Shown here: positions 16,607 to 26,529 of the stretch, piece after piece
How positions within the stretch are numbered: the first letter of the stretch is position 1
How the letters are laid out: each line of letters starts with the position of its first letter
Source of the DNA: Nodosilinea sp. LEGE 07298
GTDB taxonomy: Bacteria > Cyanobacteriota > Cyanobacteriia > Phormidesmidales > Phormidesmidaceae
DNA: 56,478 nucleotides
Direction: 5' to 3'
Assembly (NCBI RefSeq): GCF_015207265.1
Contig: NZ_JADEXE010000010.1
Span: forward strand, 1-56,478
Program-made: the position numbers and the translations under genes
The notes under the pieces: model-generated
Seen by the model: only the letters and a program-made list of their open reading frames with translations
Databases searched by the model: none
Told to the model about the DNA's origin: nothing

Positions 16607-17344
16607 TTGCAGACTTCTACGTTTCCTGACCTGCCGCGCCGCGCCCTGGTAACCGGGGCTAGTCGTGGTCTTGGCCGTGCGATCGCTCATGCCCTGGCCC
16701 AGTCGGGGTACGACGTGGCCTTAATTAGCCGTTCCTTGGACTCGCTCCAGCCGGTGCAGGAGGAATTAGCGGCCTGCGGGGTAGTGGCTAAAGCCTATGC
16801 CGTTGATCTGGCTCAGATGGAGGGGTTGCAGGACCGGATGGCAGAGGTGCTAGCTGATTTTGGCCCCCTTAGCGTAGTGGTTAACAACGCCGGAATGGGC
16901 TATACCGGCGCGATCGCCACCATGCCTTTGGCCGATTGGCAGCGGGTGATGGATTTAAACGTGACCAGTGTGTTCCAGTGCATTCAGTCGATTTTGCCAG
17001 CGCTGCGGGCGGTTGGCGGTGGCACCATTGTCAACATTGCCTCCGTTGCCGCCAAGTCCGCTTTCCCTGACTGGGGTGCATACACCGTTAGTAAAGCTGC
17101 CCTGGTGGCGTTGTCGCGGGTATTGGCGGTAGAAGAACGGGCTCATGGCATTCGCGTGGTGACTGTGTCTCCGGGTGCCGTCAATACGTCTATTTGGGAC
17201 ACCGACACCGTGCATGCCGATTTTGATCGCTCCTCCATGCTGTCTCCAGAGGTAGTAGCGCAAACCATTTTGCACACTATTCTCTTGCCCCCCCAGGCGG
17301 TGATTGAAGATCTCACCCTGATGCCTGCTGGCGGAGCCCTGTAG
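16607..17344 (+). CDS. Short-chain dehydrogenase/reductase (SDR)
   Basis: This classical SDR has about 245 residues. It shows the NAD(P)-binding TGASRGLG, the structural NNAG, the catalytic Ser in VNIASVAAKS, and Tyr-x3-Lys in YTVSKAAL. The substrate is unknown; FabG-like and other oxidoreductases share these motifs. The frame is open from a GTG at 16556. No in-frame ATG exists before the Rossmann motif, so the start is uncertain between GTG 16556 and TTG 16607; the latter gives an N-terminus of family length. It follows accA by about 280 bp and precedes folE. Confidence 0.8.
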   Translation: MQTSTFPDLPRRALVTGASRGLGRAIAHALAQSGYDVALISRSLDSLQPVQEELAACGVVAKAYAVDLAQMEGLQDRMAEVLADFGPLSVVVNNAGMGYTGAIATMPLADWQRVMDLNVTSVFQCIQSILPALRAVGGGTIVNIASVAAKSAFPDWGAYTVSKAALVALSRVLAVEERAHGIRVVTVSPGAVNTSIWDTDTVHADFDRSSMLSPEVVAQTILHTILLPPQAVIEDLTLMPAGGAL

Positions 17345-17425
17345 CAAGTTTTTACCCTGTAGCAAACCGGCTAACTCAGCGAGTGGCCTCAATTCTGTTG
17401 AACCTTTAGAGTGTTTAAAACCCCT

Positions 17426-18133
17426 ATGACTATTGCATCCTCAAATAACCTTAACGACAAAGTTGCCGCCAATGGTGGCCCCAAAATCGCCCAGCCTGAA
17501 GTGCGCCCCGATCGCACCCGCAGCTACCGAGACGATGCTGATCAGTATCCCATTCCTGAAACCAGCCACGAAGATATGGCCGACGCCGTGCGCACCATGC
17601 TGCTGTCGGTGGGCGAAGACCCTGAGCGTGAGGGGCTGCTCAAAACGCCTAAGCGGGTCGCCGAAGCTATGCGATTTCTGACCAGTGGCTACCAACAGTC
17701 CTTAGAAGAGTTGGTCAATGGGGCTATTTTTGACGAGGGCCACAACGAGATGGTGCTGGTGCGCGACATCAATTTATTTAGCCTCTGTGAGCACCACATG
17801 CTACCCTTTATGGGGCGAGCCCACGTTGCCTACATTCCCAATCAGCGAGTGGTTGGGTTGAGTAAGCTGGCCCGCATTGTTGAGATGTACTCTCGCCGCT
17901 TGCAGGTGCAGGAGCGCCTCAACCGCCAGATTGCTGAGGCTGTGCAAGAAATTCTTGACCCCAAAGGCGTGGCCGTGGTGGTGGAAGCCAGCCACATGTG
18001 TATGGTCATGCGCGGGGTGCAAAAACCCGGTTCCTGGACGGTAACTAGCGCCATGCTGGGGGTATTTCAAGAAGACTCTAAAACGCGGGAAGAATTTCTC
18101 AGCCTGATTCGCCACCAGCCTTCGTTCTTCTAA
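17426..18133 (+). CDS. folE: GTP cyclohydrolase I
   Basis: This enzyme of 235 residues converts GTP to dihydroneopterin triphosphate, the first step of folate and tetrahydropterin synthesis. Zinc ligands Cys121, His124 and Cys192 lie in [10 protein letters not shown] and [10 protein letters not shown], with spacing equal to the E. coli enzyme. [25 protein letters not shown] is the family core. The N-terminal 40 residues are poorly conserved. I chose ATG at 17426; a GTG at 17411 would add five residues. A strong terminator follows. Confidence 0.95.
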   Translation: MTIASSNNLNDKVAANGGPKIAQPEVRPDRTRSYRDDADQYPIPETSHEDMADAVRTMLLSVGEDPEREGLLKTPKRVAEAMRFLTSGYQQSLEELVNGAIFDEGHNEMVLVRDINLFSLCEHHMLPFMGRAHVAYIPNQRVVGLSKLARIVEMYSRRLQVQERLNRQIAEAVQEILDPKGVAVVVEASHMCMVMRGVQKPGSWTVTSAMLGVFQEDSKTREEFLSLIRHQPSFF

Positions 18134-18179
18134 ACCAGCATCCGGCTTAGGGAAACCCGATTCAAACAATGGCACCTGT

Positions 18180-18210
18180 AGGGGCAAACAACCGTTTGCC
18201 CCTTTCTTTA
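18180..18210 (+). terminator. Intrinsic terminator of folE
   Basis: A perfect 10-bp stem (AGGGGCAAAC at 18180-18189 and GTTTGCCCCT at 18194-18203) closes a four-base AACC loop and runs into TTCTTTA. It lies 47 bp after the folE stop codon. Confidence 0.85.
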
Positions 18211-18254
18211 CTAGTCAAGGGGTTATCCAGCTAAAGACTTCGCACAGTAGGGCT

Positions 18255-18322
18255 AAAACCCCGGTTTCTTTGTCGCTGCCCTAACGGCATGACGGGCCTG
18301 TTGGCCAAGAAACCGGGGTTTT
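18255..18322. terminator. Long bidirectional inverted repeat between folE and the GH9 gene
   Basis: AAAACCCCGGTTTCTT (18255-18270) and AAGAAACCGGGGTTTT (18307-18322) are perfect 16-bp inverted arms around a 36-base loop. Both ends carry T runs when read outward, so it can act as a terminator for the minus-strand GH9 gene that stops at 18334 and as a back-up for folE. Confidence 0.7.
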
Positions 18323-18333
18323 TTCTCGGCGCT

Positions 18334-20739
18334 CTAGTCTCGCCCAGTCAGATATCCCCAGGCGTAGGCGGCGTCGGCCATGCTTTGCATGACGGTGAAC
18401 TCGTTGATGTTGGGCACAAAGTAGATATCGAAGTAAGTCTCGATGGAGGGCCACTGGCGAGCGGGGGGGACCGCCACCGATTCCAGCACGCCAAAGAACC
18501 ACTCGTCACCGTAGAAACCTGTGTCAATGGGGCCGTACAGCGTGATGCCTGGTAACAGGTCGCCAGTAATGCGCTGGTCGACTATCAGCGGGTTCTGGGG
18601 TGATTTATGGCCCAAGCCAGTGGTATAGGTCATGTTGTCAGGGTTGGCCCCAGCGGAGAACTGGCAGGCCAATAGGGCGGCCTGAAGGTAGCGATCGCTG
18701 TCGGTCAGGGCATGAGCCCGCAATAGGGTACGCGCTTTAGGTGCGCCCAGGCCATCGCCCCAGCCGACAGGAGTGGAGGGAAGGAGCTTTGTCCAGCCAA
18801 AAGCTGTGGTTTGGCCAGTGTTCAGCGCTGCATCAGCTTCGGCGAGCAGCGCTGCTCGTAGCTCGGCTTGCAGGTCGGCATCGACCTGCTCGTCGGGCAA
18901 TCGGCTGTAGAGAAAGGCGATTTCCCGCTGGGGGATGGCAATGCGGTAGTCATTTATAGCCTCTGCGGGAATGGCCGATTGCGCTGCCACAAAGCGATCG
19001 TGCCAGGCGCGATCGCCCGTCAGATGGTAGATCTCCAGGGCGGCCAGGGCGCGATCGGCCTCAATTCGATGCCGGGGCCACTCCTGGGCCTTAATGCCGC
19101 TCTCGTGACGGGCTTCGGCCCAGTCCATAGCGGCTAGGGCGCTGTCGCGGTAGCTTTGGGATTGGCTAGGGGCATAGGTACTCATCAGCCTGGCGGTACG
19201 GGCGGCTACCCCAGCGTAAACGTAGCTGCTCCAAGGGTCTGGGGCATAGGCCATGATCGGCAGTGACTCCTGCCAGCTGGTCTCACCTCGACGGGGGTGC
19301 TCGGATGACTCAATGCCGCCGCGCACGCCACCCTCAGGGGTTTGAAGGCGGCGAAAGAAGTCGACTCCCCAGAGCACTTCATCGAGCAAATCGGGCAGAT
19401 CGTTATCAGATTCTGGAATGTTGAGGGCCAGATTTTCCATCGGCTGGGGAAATAGCTCTAGCAGTTCTAGCAATTGGCGAGCTACCTCAAGGTGCTGAAT
19501 CCGACGGTCCCAATCGCCTGCATCAAAGTAGCCGCCCCAGGCGTTGGCTACAGTCGTATTAGTTCTGCCCCGCACCAGGTTGGCAAAGTTGCCTTGGTCG
19601 GTGCCCTGGGCATTGAGGCCGTTGCCGGTATCCATCAGCCCGGTCGACGATTGGTAAACGGTAACCCCGTCGTCGGGGTGAAAGGGACGGGGGCGAACCA
19701 CATCGGTGTAGGGATGCCCTAGGGCAACACCGCTGCGCTGGTGGTAAAACCCTCGAGCGGCTAGGCGAAAAGCCTGCTGCCAGGCATCGTTCGCTACCGC
19801 AAAGGTGCTAGAGCAACCGACCGTGTCTACACAGAGGCGATAGCGTCCGGACTGGTTGAGGGTGCTAAAGTCGAGCTGGTCAACATCGGCAAGCGTGTAG
19901 GTGCGATCGCGACCGTCTTCAACATCACCGCTGCGGTGGCGGCGGCTCGCTTGCCCAGTGAACACTATTTCTTGGTTGGCCTCGTCAATCACCTGAAATG
20001 ACAGCCCTTCTGGGTAACTTAGCCCCCCACCCGTGCCCATCCAGGTCGACAAAAAGCCCACTTTTAACGGGTCGTCGGGGCGAAAACCGACGGCGGAGAT
20101 GTGTACGGCCTCGCTAAACTGGCGATCGGGCTGGTAAGTAAAGGTAAGTGGTGGTAGCTCTTGCTCTGTCAGCTCAATTTTGTAGGTTTTCCCTGGTGTC
20201 AGGGCCGTGGGCAACCGCAAGTAAAAGCGATGTTCCATAGCCCAGCGCAAGTCGCCGTTCCGACCCGTGCGAGCGAGATCCACCGGCTTGCTTTTGCGAT
20301 GGACCTCGGCAGGGGTAGCAGGCTGTTGGTAAACAGGGTCGTCTTGAGACTGAATGCGATAGCTGCGGGGCTGGCTGGCGCGATCGGCATTAAAGGGTGT
20401 TTCAGTGTATTGATCAAACCCATAAAGAATGTTCTGGTCAGGGCTAACCAGCGTACCTAAGGCTTGCCCCTGCCGTATCACCCAGGTATCGCTGCCTGAG
20501 GTTTCTAAACGGTCTTGGGGTTCAGGCTGGTAAGGTACCTGGCGAGCGTGGGTTATTTCGCCCTGGTGCAGCATAACTACTACGACTTCAGGGCTAATGA
20601 CGGACGCTGTCATATCAGGTTGCTCAGATTTGGCAGTGGGCATATGGCCCAAGGTACCGGCAGTACAAGCCACGGCAAAAGTCAGTATGCCAAGCCAGAG
20701 CGCTGCTTTGCGAGGCCAGCAATTGAGCTTAAACAACAT
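18334..20739 (-). CDS. Glycoside hydrolase family 9 protein with N-terminal Ig-like domain
   Basis: This exported beta-glycosidase of 801 residues is cellulase-like. The N-terminus has a basic n-region and hydrophobic core ending near Cys25 (LGILTFAVAC), a signal peptide or weak lipobox. An Ig-like CelD_N-type domain precedes the catalytic (alpha/alpha)6 barrel. GGYFDAGDWDR holds the catalytic Asp406 and Asp409. The C-terminal PNINEFTVMQSMADAAYAW supplies the acid Glu780. The usual GH9 PHHR motif is altered (LGHKSPQNP then DQRITG), so substrate may not be cellulose. Start ATG 20739 follows AAGGGG; a TTG at 20763 is less likely. Activity is inferred from family. Confidence 0.88.
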   Translation of the reverse strand: MLFKLNCWPRKAALWLGILTFAVACTAGTLGHMPTAKSEQPDMTASVISPEVVVVMLHQGEITHARQVPYQPEPQDRLETSGSDTWVIRQGQALGTLVSPDQNILYGFDQYTETPFNADRASQPRSYRIQSQDDPVYQQPATPAEVHRKSKPVDLARTGRNGDLRWAMEHRFYLRLPTALTPGKTYKIELTEQELPPLTFTYQPDRQFSEAVHISAVGFRPDDPLKVGFLSTWMGTGGGLSYPEGLSFQVIDEANQEIVFTGQASRRHRSGDVEDGRDRTYTLADVDQLDFSTLNQSGRYRLCVDTVGCSSTFAVANDAWQQAFRLAARGFYHQRSGVALGHPYTDVVRPRPFHPDDGVTVYQSSTGLMDTGNGLNAQGTDQGNFANLVRGRTNTTVANAWGGYFDAGDWDRRIQHLEVARQLLELLELFPQPMENLALNIPESDNDLPDLLDEVLWGVDFFRRLQTPEGGVRGGIESSEHPRRGETSWQESLPIMAYAPDPWSSYVYAGVAARTARLMSTYAPSQSQSYRDSALAAMDWAEARHESGIKAQEWPRHRIEADRALAALEIYHLTGDRAWHDRFVAAQSAIPAEAINDYRIAIPQREIAFLYSRLPDEQVDADLQAELRAALLAEADAALNTGQTTAFGWTKLLPSTPVGWGDGLGAPKARTLLRAHALTDSDRYLQAALLACQFSAGANPDNMTYTTGLGHKSPQNPLIVDQRITGDLLPGITLYGPIDTGFYGDEWFFGVLESVAVPPARQWPSIETYFDIYFVPNINEFTVMQSMADAAYAWGYLTGRD

Positions 20740-21104
20740 CTTTTTAGATCCCCTTTTCGGCAATTTACCCTGACGCTATTGGGTCTGGCCAATCCTGATG
20801 ACTCAAGCGGTTAACTTGATACCCTCGGGCCATAGTAGCGACTCTGAAGGAGGGTGTGTGGGTAGGTTCTTTAAGGGCTGCCAAAGTTTTACGGCAGCTA
20901 AACAATTAAGGCTTTACTTCATTAAAAGTGAGCTAATATCTAAGCCGATTCAGCCGCTCAATCTTTGCTTGAATGGCCATTTTTGAGCTTTAGGGCCAGT
21001 TTCTAAGGCTTTATGTTGGCCGGTCAAGGGAACTAGAGCTGGCTCGGTTGATGACCAGCGATCGCACTGCGATCGCTGAAAGGGTGAGCTAAATTCTGTG
21101 GTGC
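20740..21104. other. Divergent promoter region between GH9 gene and amidase gene
   Basis: The two envelope-related genes diverge from this 365-bp region. The amidase side contains two HIP1 octamers arranged as an inverted repeat (21056-21078). I see no recognisable RNA gene or small coding sequence. No clear -10/-35 pairs could be assigned. Confidence 0.4.
21056..21078. repeat. Paired HIP1 octamers forming a dyad
   Basis: CAGCGATCGC (21056-21065) and GCGATCGCTG (21069-21078) are perfect 10-bp inverted arms separated by ACT. Each arm contains one HIP1 octamer GCGATCGC, the abundant cyanobacterial palindrome. The dyad ends 26 bp before the amidase start, so it would lie in the leader or at the promoter. 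Confidence 0.8.
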
Positions 21105-22703
21105 GTGGGGAGATCAGCCCAATTGCGGCTAAGGCAGTTATTTTCTGGGGTGATTGGCGTGGCCGGAGTATGTCTATTGGGCAGCCTCCCGGCCAAGGCC
21201 AGCGCACGTCTACAGGCCTGGCAGTTTGACACGGGCCAAAACCGCCTAATCTTCACTACCGAGAGCGGGGTAGAACCTCAGGTTAGTTTATTGGCGAACC
21301 CTCATCAGCTGGTCATCGACCTGCCAGGGATTGTGTCGAATGATGCCCTAGGCAATCAGGTTGTCGGTGGGCCAGTTCGAGCGGTGCGGGTGACTCAGGC
21401 CAATGCCCACACCACCCGGATGGTGCTAGACCTCAGCCCCGACTACAATCTTGACCCCAAGCAGGTCAAGGTGTGGGGAATGACCAACCAGCAGTGGGTA
21501 GTGCAGTTGCCCACTGCAACTCAGGCTAACGCCCCCATCGACACGTTTCCCAATAGCCCTTTAACCATTCCCGATCTTTCTAAAGCCTCAACCTCGCGAC
21601 CTCTAACCACAGTGGGTATCGAGCCTCTACCTTCACTGATTAGCCGCAATCAGGTAAATACGGTTGCAGTTAGGGCTACAGCCACGGTGCTGCGAGGCGT
21701 TCAGGCTGCCGCCGAAGGTTTTTTTATTCCCACGGCTGGGGCCGCACCCCAGGTGCAGGTCTACCGAACCCGAGATACGAACCATTCGCGGCAGATTGTC
21801 ATTGACCTACTGGATGCGGCCATTGCCCCAGGGTTATCGGCTGAGGCGCTGCCCCAGGGCCGCTACGGCATTTCTCGCTGGAGCCTAACTCAATTTGCGA
21901 CGGCCCCGCCTGCCATTCGCGTTACCCTAACCTTGGATGAGCACAGCCCCGACTGGCAAATCACGCCCCTGGCCAGCGGCGGTATCTGGGTAACGCCGAT
22001 CGGTGTGTCCCCCAGCCAGATTGCCACGCCGCCGACCACGGTGGTGCTGCCGGTTATTAATGCGGTAGTCGCGCCGCCGCCCGTCAATCGAACCGTAGCT
22101 CCCCCAGCGGTGGCTACCCCAGTGCCGCAGCCCACGGTTACCCCCAGTTCACCTCGTGGCCAGGTACTGGTCATGCTCGACCCTGGCCACGGCGGGGTTG
22201 ACCCAGGGGCTGTAGGCATTGGTGGCCTTCAGGAAAAGGGCGTGGTACTGGCGGTGGCCCAGCACACGGCGGCGGCGCTACAGTCTCAGGGCATTGCCGT
22301 GCAGATGACTCGCCAAAGCGACCAAACGGTGGATTTGCAGCCCCGCGCCACTATGGCCGAGACGGCTCGGGCGACGGTGTTTGTCAGCATTCACGCCAAT
22401 GCGGTCAACATGCAGCGCCCTGAGGTGAACGGCCTAGAGACTTATTATTACTCCGATACGGGGCAGGTGCTGGCCACAGCCCTGCAGCGGCAGGTGTTAG
22501 GCACTATGGCCATGAACGATCGCGGCGTACGCCAGGCCCGGTTTTTGGTGCTGCGTCGCACCTCCATGCCTGCGGCCCTGATCGAAATTGGCTTTGTGAC
22601 TGGGGCTACCGACGCGCCGAAGCTACGCGACCCCCGCTGGCAGGCTCAGATGGGCCAGGCGATCGCCCAGGGCATTCTCAACTACCTGAACGGTCGGCCC
22701 TAG
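21105..22703 (+). CDS. N-acetylmuramoyl-L-alanine amidase with AMIN domain (AmiC type)
   Basis: This exported zinc amidase of 532 residues cleaves the amide between MurNAc and the stem peptide during cell separation and septal peptidoglycan processing. A signal peptide spans about residues 8-32. An AMIN domain (LQAWQFDTGQNRLIFTTESG) follows and a second AMIN-like block is near 215-310. The C-terminal Amidase_3 domain has zinc ligands in LDPGHGG, LQEKG and VSIHANA and the catalytic Glu in LIEIGFVTG. A Pro-rich linker separates the halves. Start is GTG 21105. In filamentous cyanobacteria AmiC proteins also drill septal nanopores; that role here is only possible. Confidence 0.92.
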   Translation: MGRSAQLRLRQLFSGVIGVAGVCLLGSLPAKASARLQAWQFDTGQNRLIFTTESGVEPQVSLLANPHQLVIDLPGIVSNDALGNQVVGGPVRAVRVTQANAHTTRMVLDLSPDYNLDPKQVKVWGMTNQQWVVQLPTATQANAPIDTFPNSPLTIPDLSKASTSRPLTTVGIEPLPSLISRNQVNTVAVRATATVLRGVQAAAEGFFIPTAGAAPQVQVYRTRDTNHSRQIVIDLLDAAIAPGLSAEALPQGRYGISRWSLTQFATAPPAIRVTLTLDEHSPDWQITPLASGGIWVTPIGVSPSQIATPPTTVVLPVINAVVAPPPVNRTVAPPAVATPVPQPTVTPSSPRGQVLVMLDPGHGGVDPGAVGIGGLQEKGVVLAVAQHTAAALQSQGIAVQMTRQSDQTVDLQPRATMAETARATVFVSIHANAVNMQRPEVNGLETYYYSDTGQVLATALQRQVLGTMAMNDRGVRQARFLVLRRTSMPAALIEIGFVTGATDAPKLRDPRWQAQMGQAIAQGILNYLNGRP

Positions 22704-22732
22704 GTACACAACATTGCTAATCCAATATCACC

Positions 22733-24835
22733 TTAGGCGCGTTTTGAGGGTTTGGCTGGGAAATGCAGTACCAGAATGTTGGTATCCCAGTTGGCGCGGG
22801 TGATAGCCTCGGGCTCTCGACCCAGGGCCGACTGGCCGACAATGTGGGTACTGGCGATCAGAATCAGCAAGGTATTGGGCTGCACCGCCTCTGATACGTG
22901 CTTAACGGTGTTGCCATGCACAGGCTGTACGGCAATACCCTTTTCCTGTAGCAGGGTGGTGAGCTTGCGATCGCGACCCGAGCCTACCGTCATTTGCACG
23001 ACGTGGAGGGGGGCCTTCAGCTCTTCCGCTAAACACTGGGTAATGGTTAGAGTCTGCTTAATTTGCCCCAGGTTGGCCTGCCTGCCGGTAATGGCCAGCA
23101 CCACTTTCTCGGTATTCTCAATTGGCTGTGGAAATCGGCTGATTAGCACCGGAATGGTTGCCGATCGCACAATGGTGTCGATGACGCTGCCAAAGAAATT
23201 TTCGCGATAGGTCGAAAAGCCCTTCCAGCCGCAAATCAGCAGGTCGGCATTGCGTTCTTGAGTGGTGCGCAAAATGCCCCAGGCAATAGAGTCGTCAATC
23301 CGGCCAATGGTTTCGACCGGAATTGTAGCGGCGTGGGCGATGGTTTCGGCGGTTTCAAGCAGACGGTTTTGTCGGGTTCTGTCGGCCTCGGCGATGGGTT
23401 GATTGCGATCGGGCAGCACGTGCAGGGGCAGCAGGGTACCCCCCACTCGCTTGGTCAGAATAATCGCCAGCTGCAGCAGGTTGTCTTCGGTACTGGGGTT
23501 CGCCACCGGAATTAAAACGCGCTGGCCCAGAGCCGGAGCTGTCGGTGTAGCCTGATCACCGACCGGGGCAGCTTCGGCCTCAGCGGGCTGAGTTTGGAGC
23601 TGAGCGCCCCAGCGCGCTACGACCCACGGCGACAGCACGCAGCTGACCAAAATCATCGCGATGATAGCATTCACCACCAGTTCATCGACGAGACCAATAT
23701 CGAAGGCAATGGTGATAGCCGCCAGGGTAGAGGCCGCCTGAGCCATCGATAGGCCAAACATCACCATGGCGCTGGGCAGCTTCCACTTAAACCAGCGGGC
23801 CGAGCCCCAGGCCGCCACAAACTTGCTGGCCAGTTCGACCGCCACAATGATCACCGCAATTAGCAGACCCTGGGGCTCGCGTAGCAGGATCAGCGGGTCA
23901 ACTAGCATGCCTACCGAAATCAAAAATATCGGCACAAAGAGCGTGTTGCCGATAAACTGCACCCGGTTCATCAGCGGGCTGAGGCGAGGAATAATTTGGG
24001 TGATCGCTACCCCAGCCAAAAATGCCCCCACAATAGGCTCAATCTCAATCAGGCTGGCCAGGTACGACGCTACGAACAGCGTGGCCAGCACAAAGGTAAA
24101 CTCTGCCCCTTCGTCGTGACCAAACTTTTTGAAGAACCAGCGGCCCAGCTTGGGTACCCCCCACAGCACCGCAAAGGTATAAATCGTCAGGGCCGGAATT
24201 AAAAACAGCCAAAAGCCTAGGGTTAGGTCGCCCTGGTCGGCTTTGACCACCACCGCTAGCACCAGCAGCGCCAGCACGTTGGTGATCAGCGTGCCCCCCA
24301 GAGTGGCAATGGAGGAGGGATGGCGCATGATGCCCAGTTTGGTCAGCACCGGCAGCGCCACCAGGGTGTGAGAGGCCAGACAGGAGGCCACCAGCACCGA
24401 CGCCCAAAAGCCATAGCCCAGCACGAGCATAGCTCCGGTGCCCATCAGCATCGGCACTACAAAGGTGGCCAGGCCAAAGATAATTGGCTTATCAGCGTCT
24501 TTTTTGAGATCGTCTAGACTGGTCTCGAGTCCGCCTAAAAACATCAAAAACAGGAGACCCACGGTGCCCAACAGCACAATGGTAGGGTCGCGATCCAAGA
24601 TTCCCAAGCCGTGGGGACCCACCAACACCCCGGCTAAAATCAGGCCGATAATGCCTGGCAGCCGCAGTCGCTCCACCAGCAGCGGGGCGACCAGCATAAT
24701 GGCCAGAATCGTGAGAAAGATTGCTACTGGGTCAGTGATGGGCTCTTGTAATAGCTGACCCAGGGGTAAGGGTACTGCCCTATCTAAAGCCGACGCGGCG
24801 ATCGCCGCGTGAAATTTCAGCCCAAAGTAAGTCAT
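22733..24835 (-). CDS. CPA2-type cation:proton antiporter with two C-terminal Usp domains
   Basis: This membrane protein of 700 residues has a hydrophobic domain of about 12 helices (residues 25-410) in the CPA2/KefB-NapA style (LRLPGIIGLILAGVLVGPHGLG; EPIVGAFLAGVAITQ). Cytoplasmic residues 435-570 (QRVLIPVANPSTEDNLLQLA) and 580-695 (KVVLAITGRQANLGQ) each look like a universal stress protein domain. It exchanges Na+ or K+ for H+; the Usp pair may sense nucleotides. No TrkA-N domain is present. It converges on the amidase gene with only 29 bp between stops. Confidence 0.87.
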   Translation of the reverse strand: MTYFGLKFHAAIAASALDRAVPLPLGQLLQEPITDPVAIFLTILAIMLVAPLLVERLRLPGIIGLILAGVLVGPHGLGILDRDPTIVLLGTVGLLFLMFLGGLETSLDDLKKDADKPIIFGLATFVVPMLMGTGAMLVLGYGFWASVLVASCLASHTLVALPVLTKLGIMRHPSSIATLGGTLITNVLALLVLAVVVKADQGDLTLGFWLFLIPALTIYTFAVLWGVPKLGRWFFKKFGHDEGAEFTFVLATLFVASYLASLIEIEPIVGAFLAGVAITQIIPRLSPLMNRVQFIGNTLFVPIFLISVGMLVDPLILLREPQGLLIAVIIVAVELASKFVAAWGSARWFKWKLPSAMVMFGLSMAQAASTLAAITIAFDIGLVDELVVNAIIAMILVSCVLSPWVVARWGAQLQTQPAEAEAAPVGDQATPTAPALGQRVLIPVANPSTEDNLLQLAIILTKRVGGTLLPLHVLPDRNQPIAEADRTRQNRLLETAETIAHAATIPVETIGRIDDSIAWGILRTTQERNADLLICGWKGFSTYRENFFGSVIDTIVRSATIPVLISRFPQPIENTEKVVLAITGRQANLGQIKQTLTITQCLAEELKAPLHVVQMTVGSGRDRKLTTLLQEKGIAVQPVHGNTVKHVSEAVQPNTLLILIASTHIVGQSALGREPEAITRANWDTNILVLHFPAKPSKRA

Positions 24836-25035
24836 GGCCTATTAGGTAGGGGGTTAATTTACTAATTGCTTAATCTATAACATCACGCTCGGGCTGCGCC
24901 CCTCAGCCTGCCTAGGGAGATTAATCCAGGGAGATGGGGCGAAGTGCTAGGCCGCCCAAGGGGCAGTTGAAAATATCTTTATCTTGGCCCGCCAGGTTTC
25001 GAAGCTTTTGACCGCCACCCTCGACCTCACCCCAG

Positions 25036-26454
25036 TTAGCTCACCGAAACTTGGGCTAATTTACTGCCATCGGTACCTTCACTGGCGTCTTTACCCAGAT
25101 CCTGAGCGGATTGATCGGACAGTTCTGCTAACAGCGCCAGCAGTTCACGTTCAAAGGCCACCTGGGCACGGTTGGTTCTGCCCCCCACATAGACGGTGCC
25201 ATCCTGCTCCAAGGCCCACACCTGGGAATGCGAGACGTAGCTCATGATGACTCCCAGCATGAGCAGGCCAAAGCCACCGTACACCATCGGAATACCGGGG
25301 TCGGCCTTGATCTGGAGGCCGGTACTGCCCACGACATCCACTAGCGTTAGCCTGACTCCATTCACCTCTGCGGCCATGCCCTTGCGAACGGTGGAAACAA
25401 GTTGCCCCGCGTTGTCATAGATCAGCACCGACCCTTGCAGGTCACTGGCCAGTAGGGTGACACCCTCGCTCATATCGGGCTTGGTGGGTAGCCAGGTACC
25501 CCAAAAGCGGGGGCCGTCGTTTTCGAGCGGCTGCATGGGCAGCTGCAAAACGGGGCTGTTGTTGAGCTTGATCCGCACCGCCGCAATGCCCCAGTCGGCC
25601 TGGTAGAGCGTCACGCCCCGATGGCGCAGGGGTTCATTGACGTGAATAGTTTTGCGATCGACTTCGGCCCCGGCCTGATTTAGCACCGATAGGTCAGAGT
25701 AAAACTGGTCGATCTTGCCCTCGGGCGTGTAGTCGATCCAAAAGCGGTTTACCCGCACTGCCCAGTCTTTAGGGATTTGGGGCTCAGCCCAGGGACCCGC
25801 ATCAAAAATATTACGAATTTGAAAGGTCTCGCCGCTGGGCACCAGTTCCTGGGCAAAAAAGCCGGTCATAGCCCCCCAGATCGCTCCCAGCAAAATCAGG
25901 ATCATGCTGGCGTGAACCACAATCGGGCCAATGCGGCCCACAATTCCCTTTCGCCCGTAGAGCTGAGAACCATCCTGAAACACTCGATAGCGCCTTTTGC
26001 CTAACCGGCTAGACAAAGCGGTTAGATCGGTCTCGGTGAGTTCGGCACTGAGGGCCAGCTTTTGAAACTGACGCGGCTGGCTGTAGTACTTCCAGTTTTG
26101 AGCCGCGCCCAACGCCGGAAACTGGCGGGTAAAGGTGCAGGCAATCAGGCTGGCCCCAAAAACAATCAGCAGCGCTAAAAACCACCAGGTGCGGTAGACG
26201 TGGTCGAGCCCGCTGATCAAAATGACCTTCCAGCTCAAAAAGCCAAACAGAGCCGGATCGTCGGGGTAGTTGGTCTGATAAAACTCCAGGGTTTGACCCT
26301 GCTCGATTACGGTACCGCTGACGCTGAAGGCCGCGATCGCCAGCAGCAGCACGATCGCCAGCCGCAGATCCGCCAGCAGCGGCAGCAAGTCTCGTCGAAA
26401 GTAAGCGCTCACTCCCTTCAACAGGGAGTCGCGGGGATCGTCAGATGGGGCCAT
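25036..26454 (-). CDS. ccsB: Cytochrome c biogenesis protein CcsB/Ccs1 (ResB family)
   Basis: This membrane protein of 472 residues belongs to system II cytochrome c maturation, which delivers heme to apocytochromes on the lumenal or periplasmic side together with CcsA. The N-terminal [27 protein letters not shown] and [21 protein letters not shown] are family-diagnostic. Three N-terminal transmembrane helices, a large soluble domain ([20 protein letters not shown]) and a last helix near residue 400 are visible. CcsA is not in the window. Its partner ccdA lies immediately upstream in the same orientation. Confidence 0.95.
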   Translation of the reverse strand: MAPSDDPRDSLLKGVSAYFRRDLLPLLADLRLAIVLLLAIAAFSVSGTVIEQGQTLEFYQTNYPDDPALFGFLSWKVILISGLDHVYRTWWFLALLIVFGASLIACTFTRQFPALGAAQNWKYYSQPRQFQKLALSAELTETDLTALSSRLGKRRYRVFQDGSQLYGRKGIVGRIGPIVVHASMILILLGAIWGAMTGFFAQELVPSGETFQIRNIFDAGPWAEPQIPKDWAVRVNRFWIDYTPEGKIDQFYSDLSVLNQAGAEVDRKTIHVNEPLRHRGVTLYQADWGIAAVRIKLNNSPVLQLPMQPLENDGPRFWGTWLPTKPDMSEGVTLLASDLQGSVLIYDNAGQLVSTVRKGMAAEVNGVRLTLVDVVGSTGLQIKADPGIPMVYGGFGLLMLGVIMSYVSHSQVWALEQDGTVYVGGRTNRAQVAFERELLALLAELSDQSAQDLGKDASEGTDGSKLAQVSVS

Positions 26455-26529
26455 AGTACCTTTAGTATCCCTCGAAGGTCAGCACAAATACACCCGTCAC
26501 TATTGCACTAGTCCTTTAAATCTAGACGC

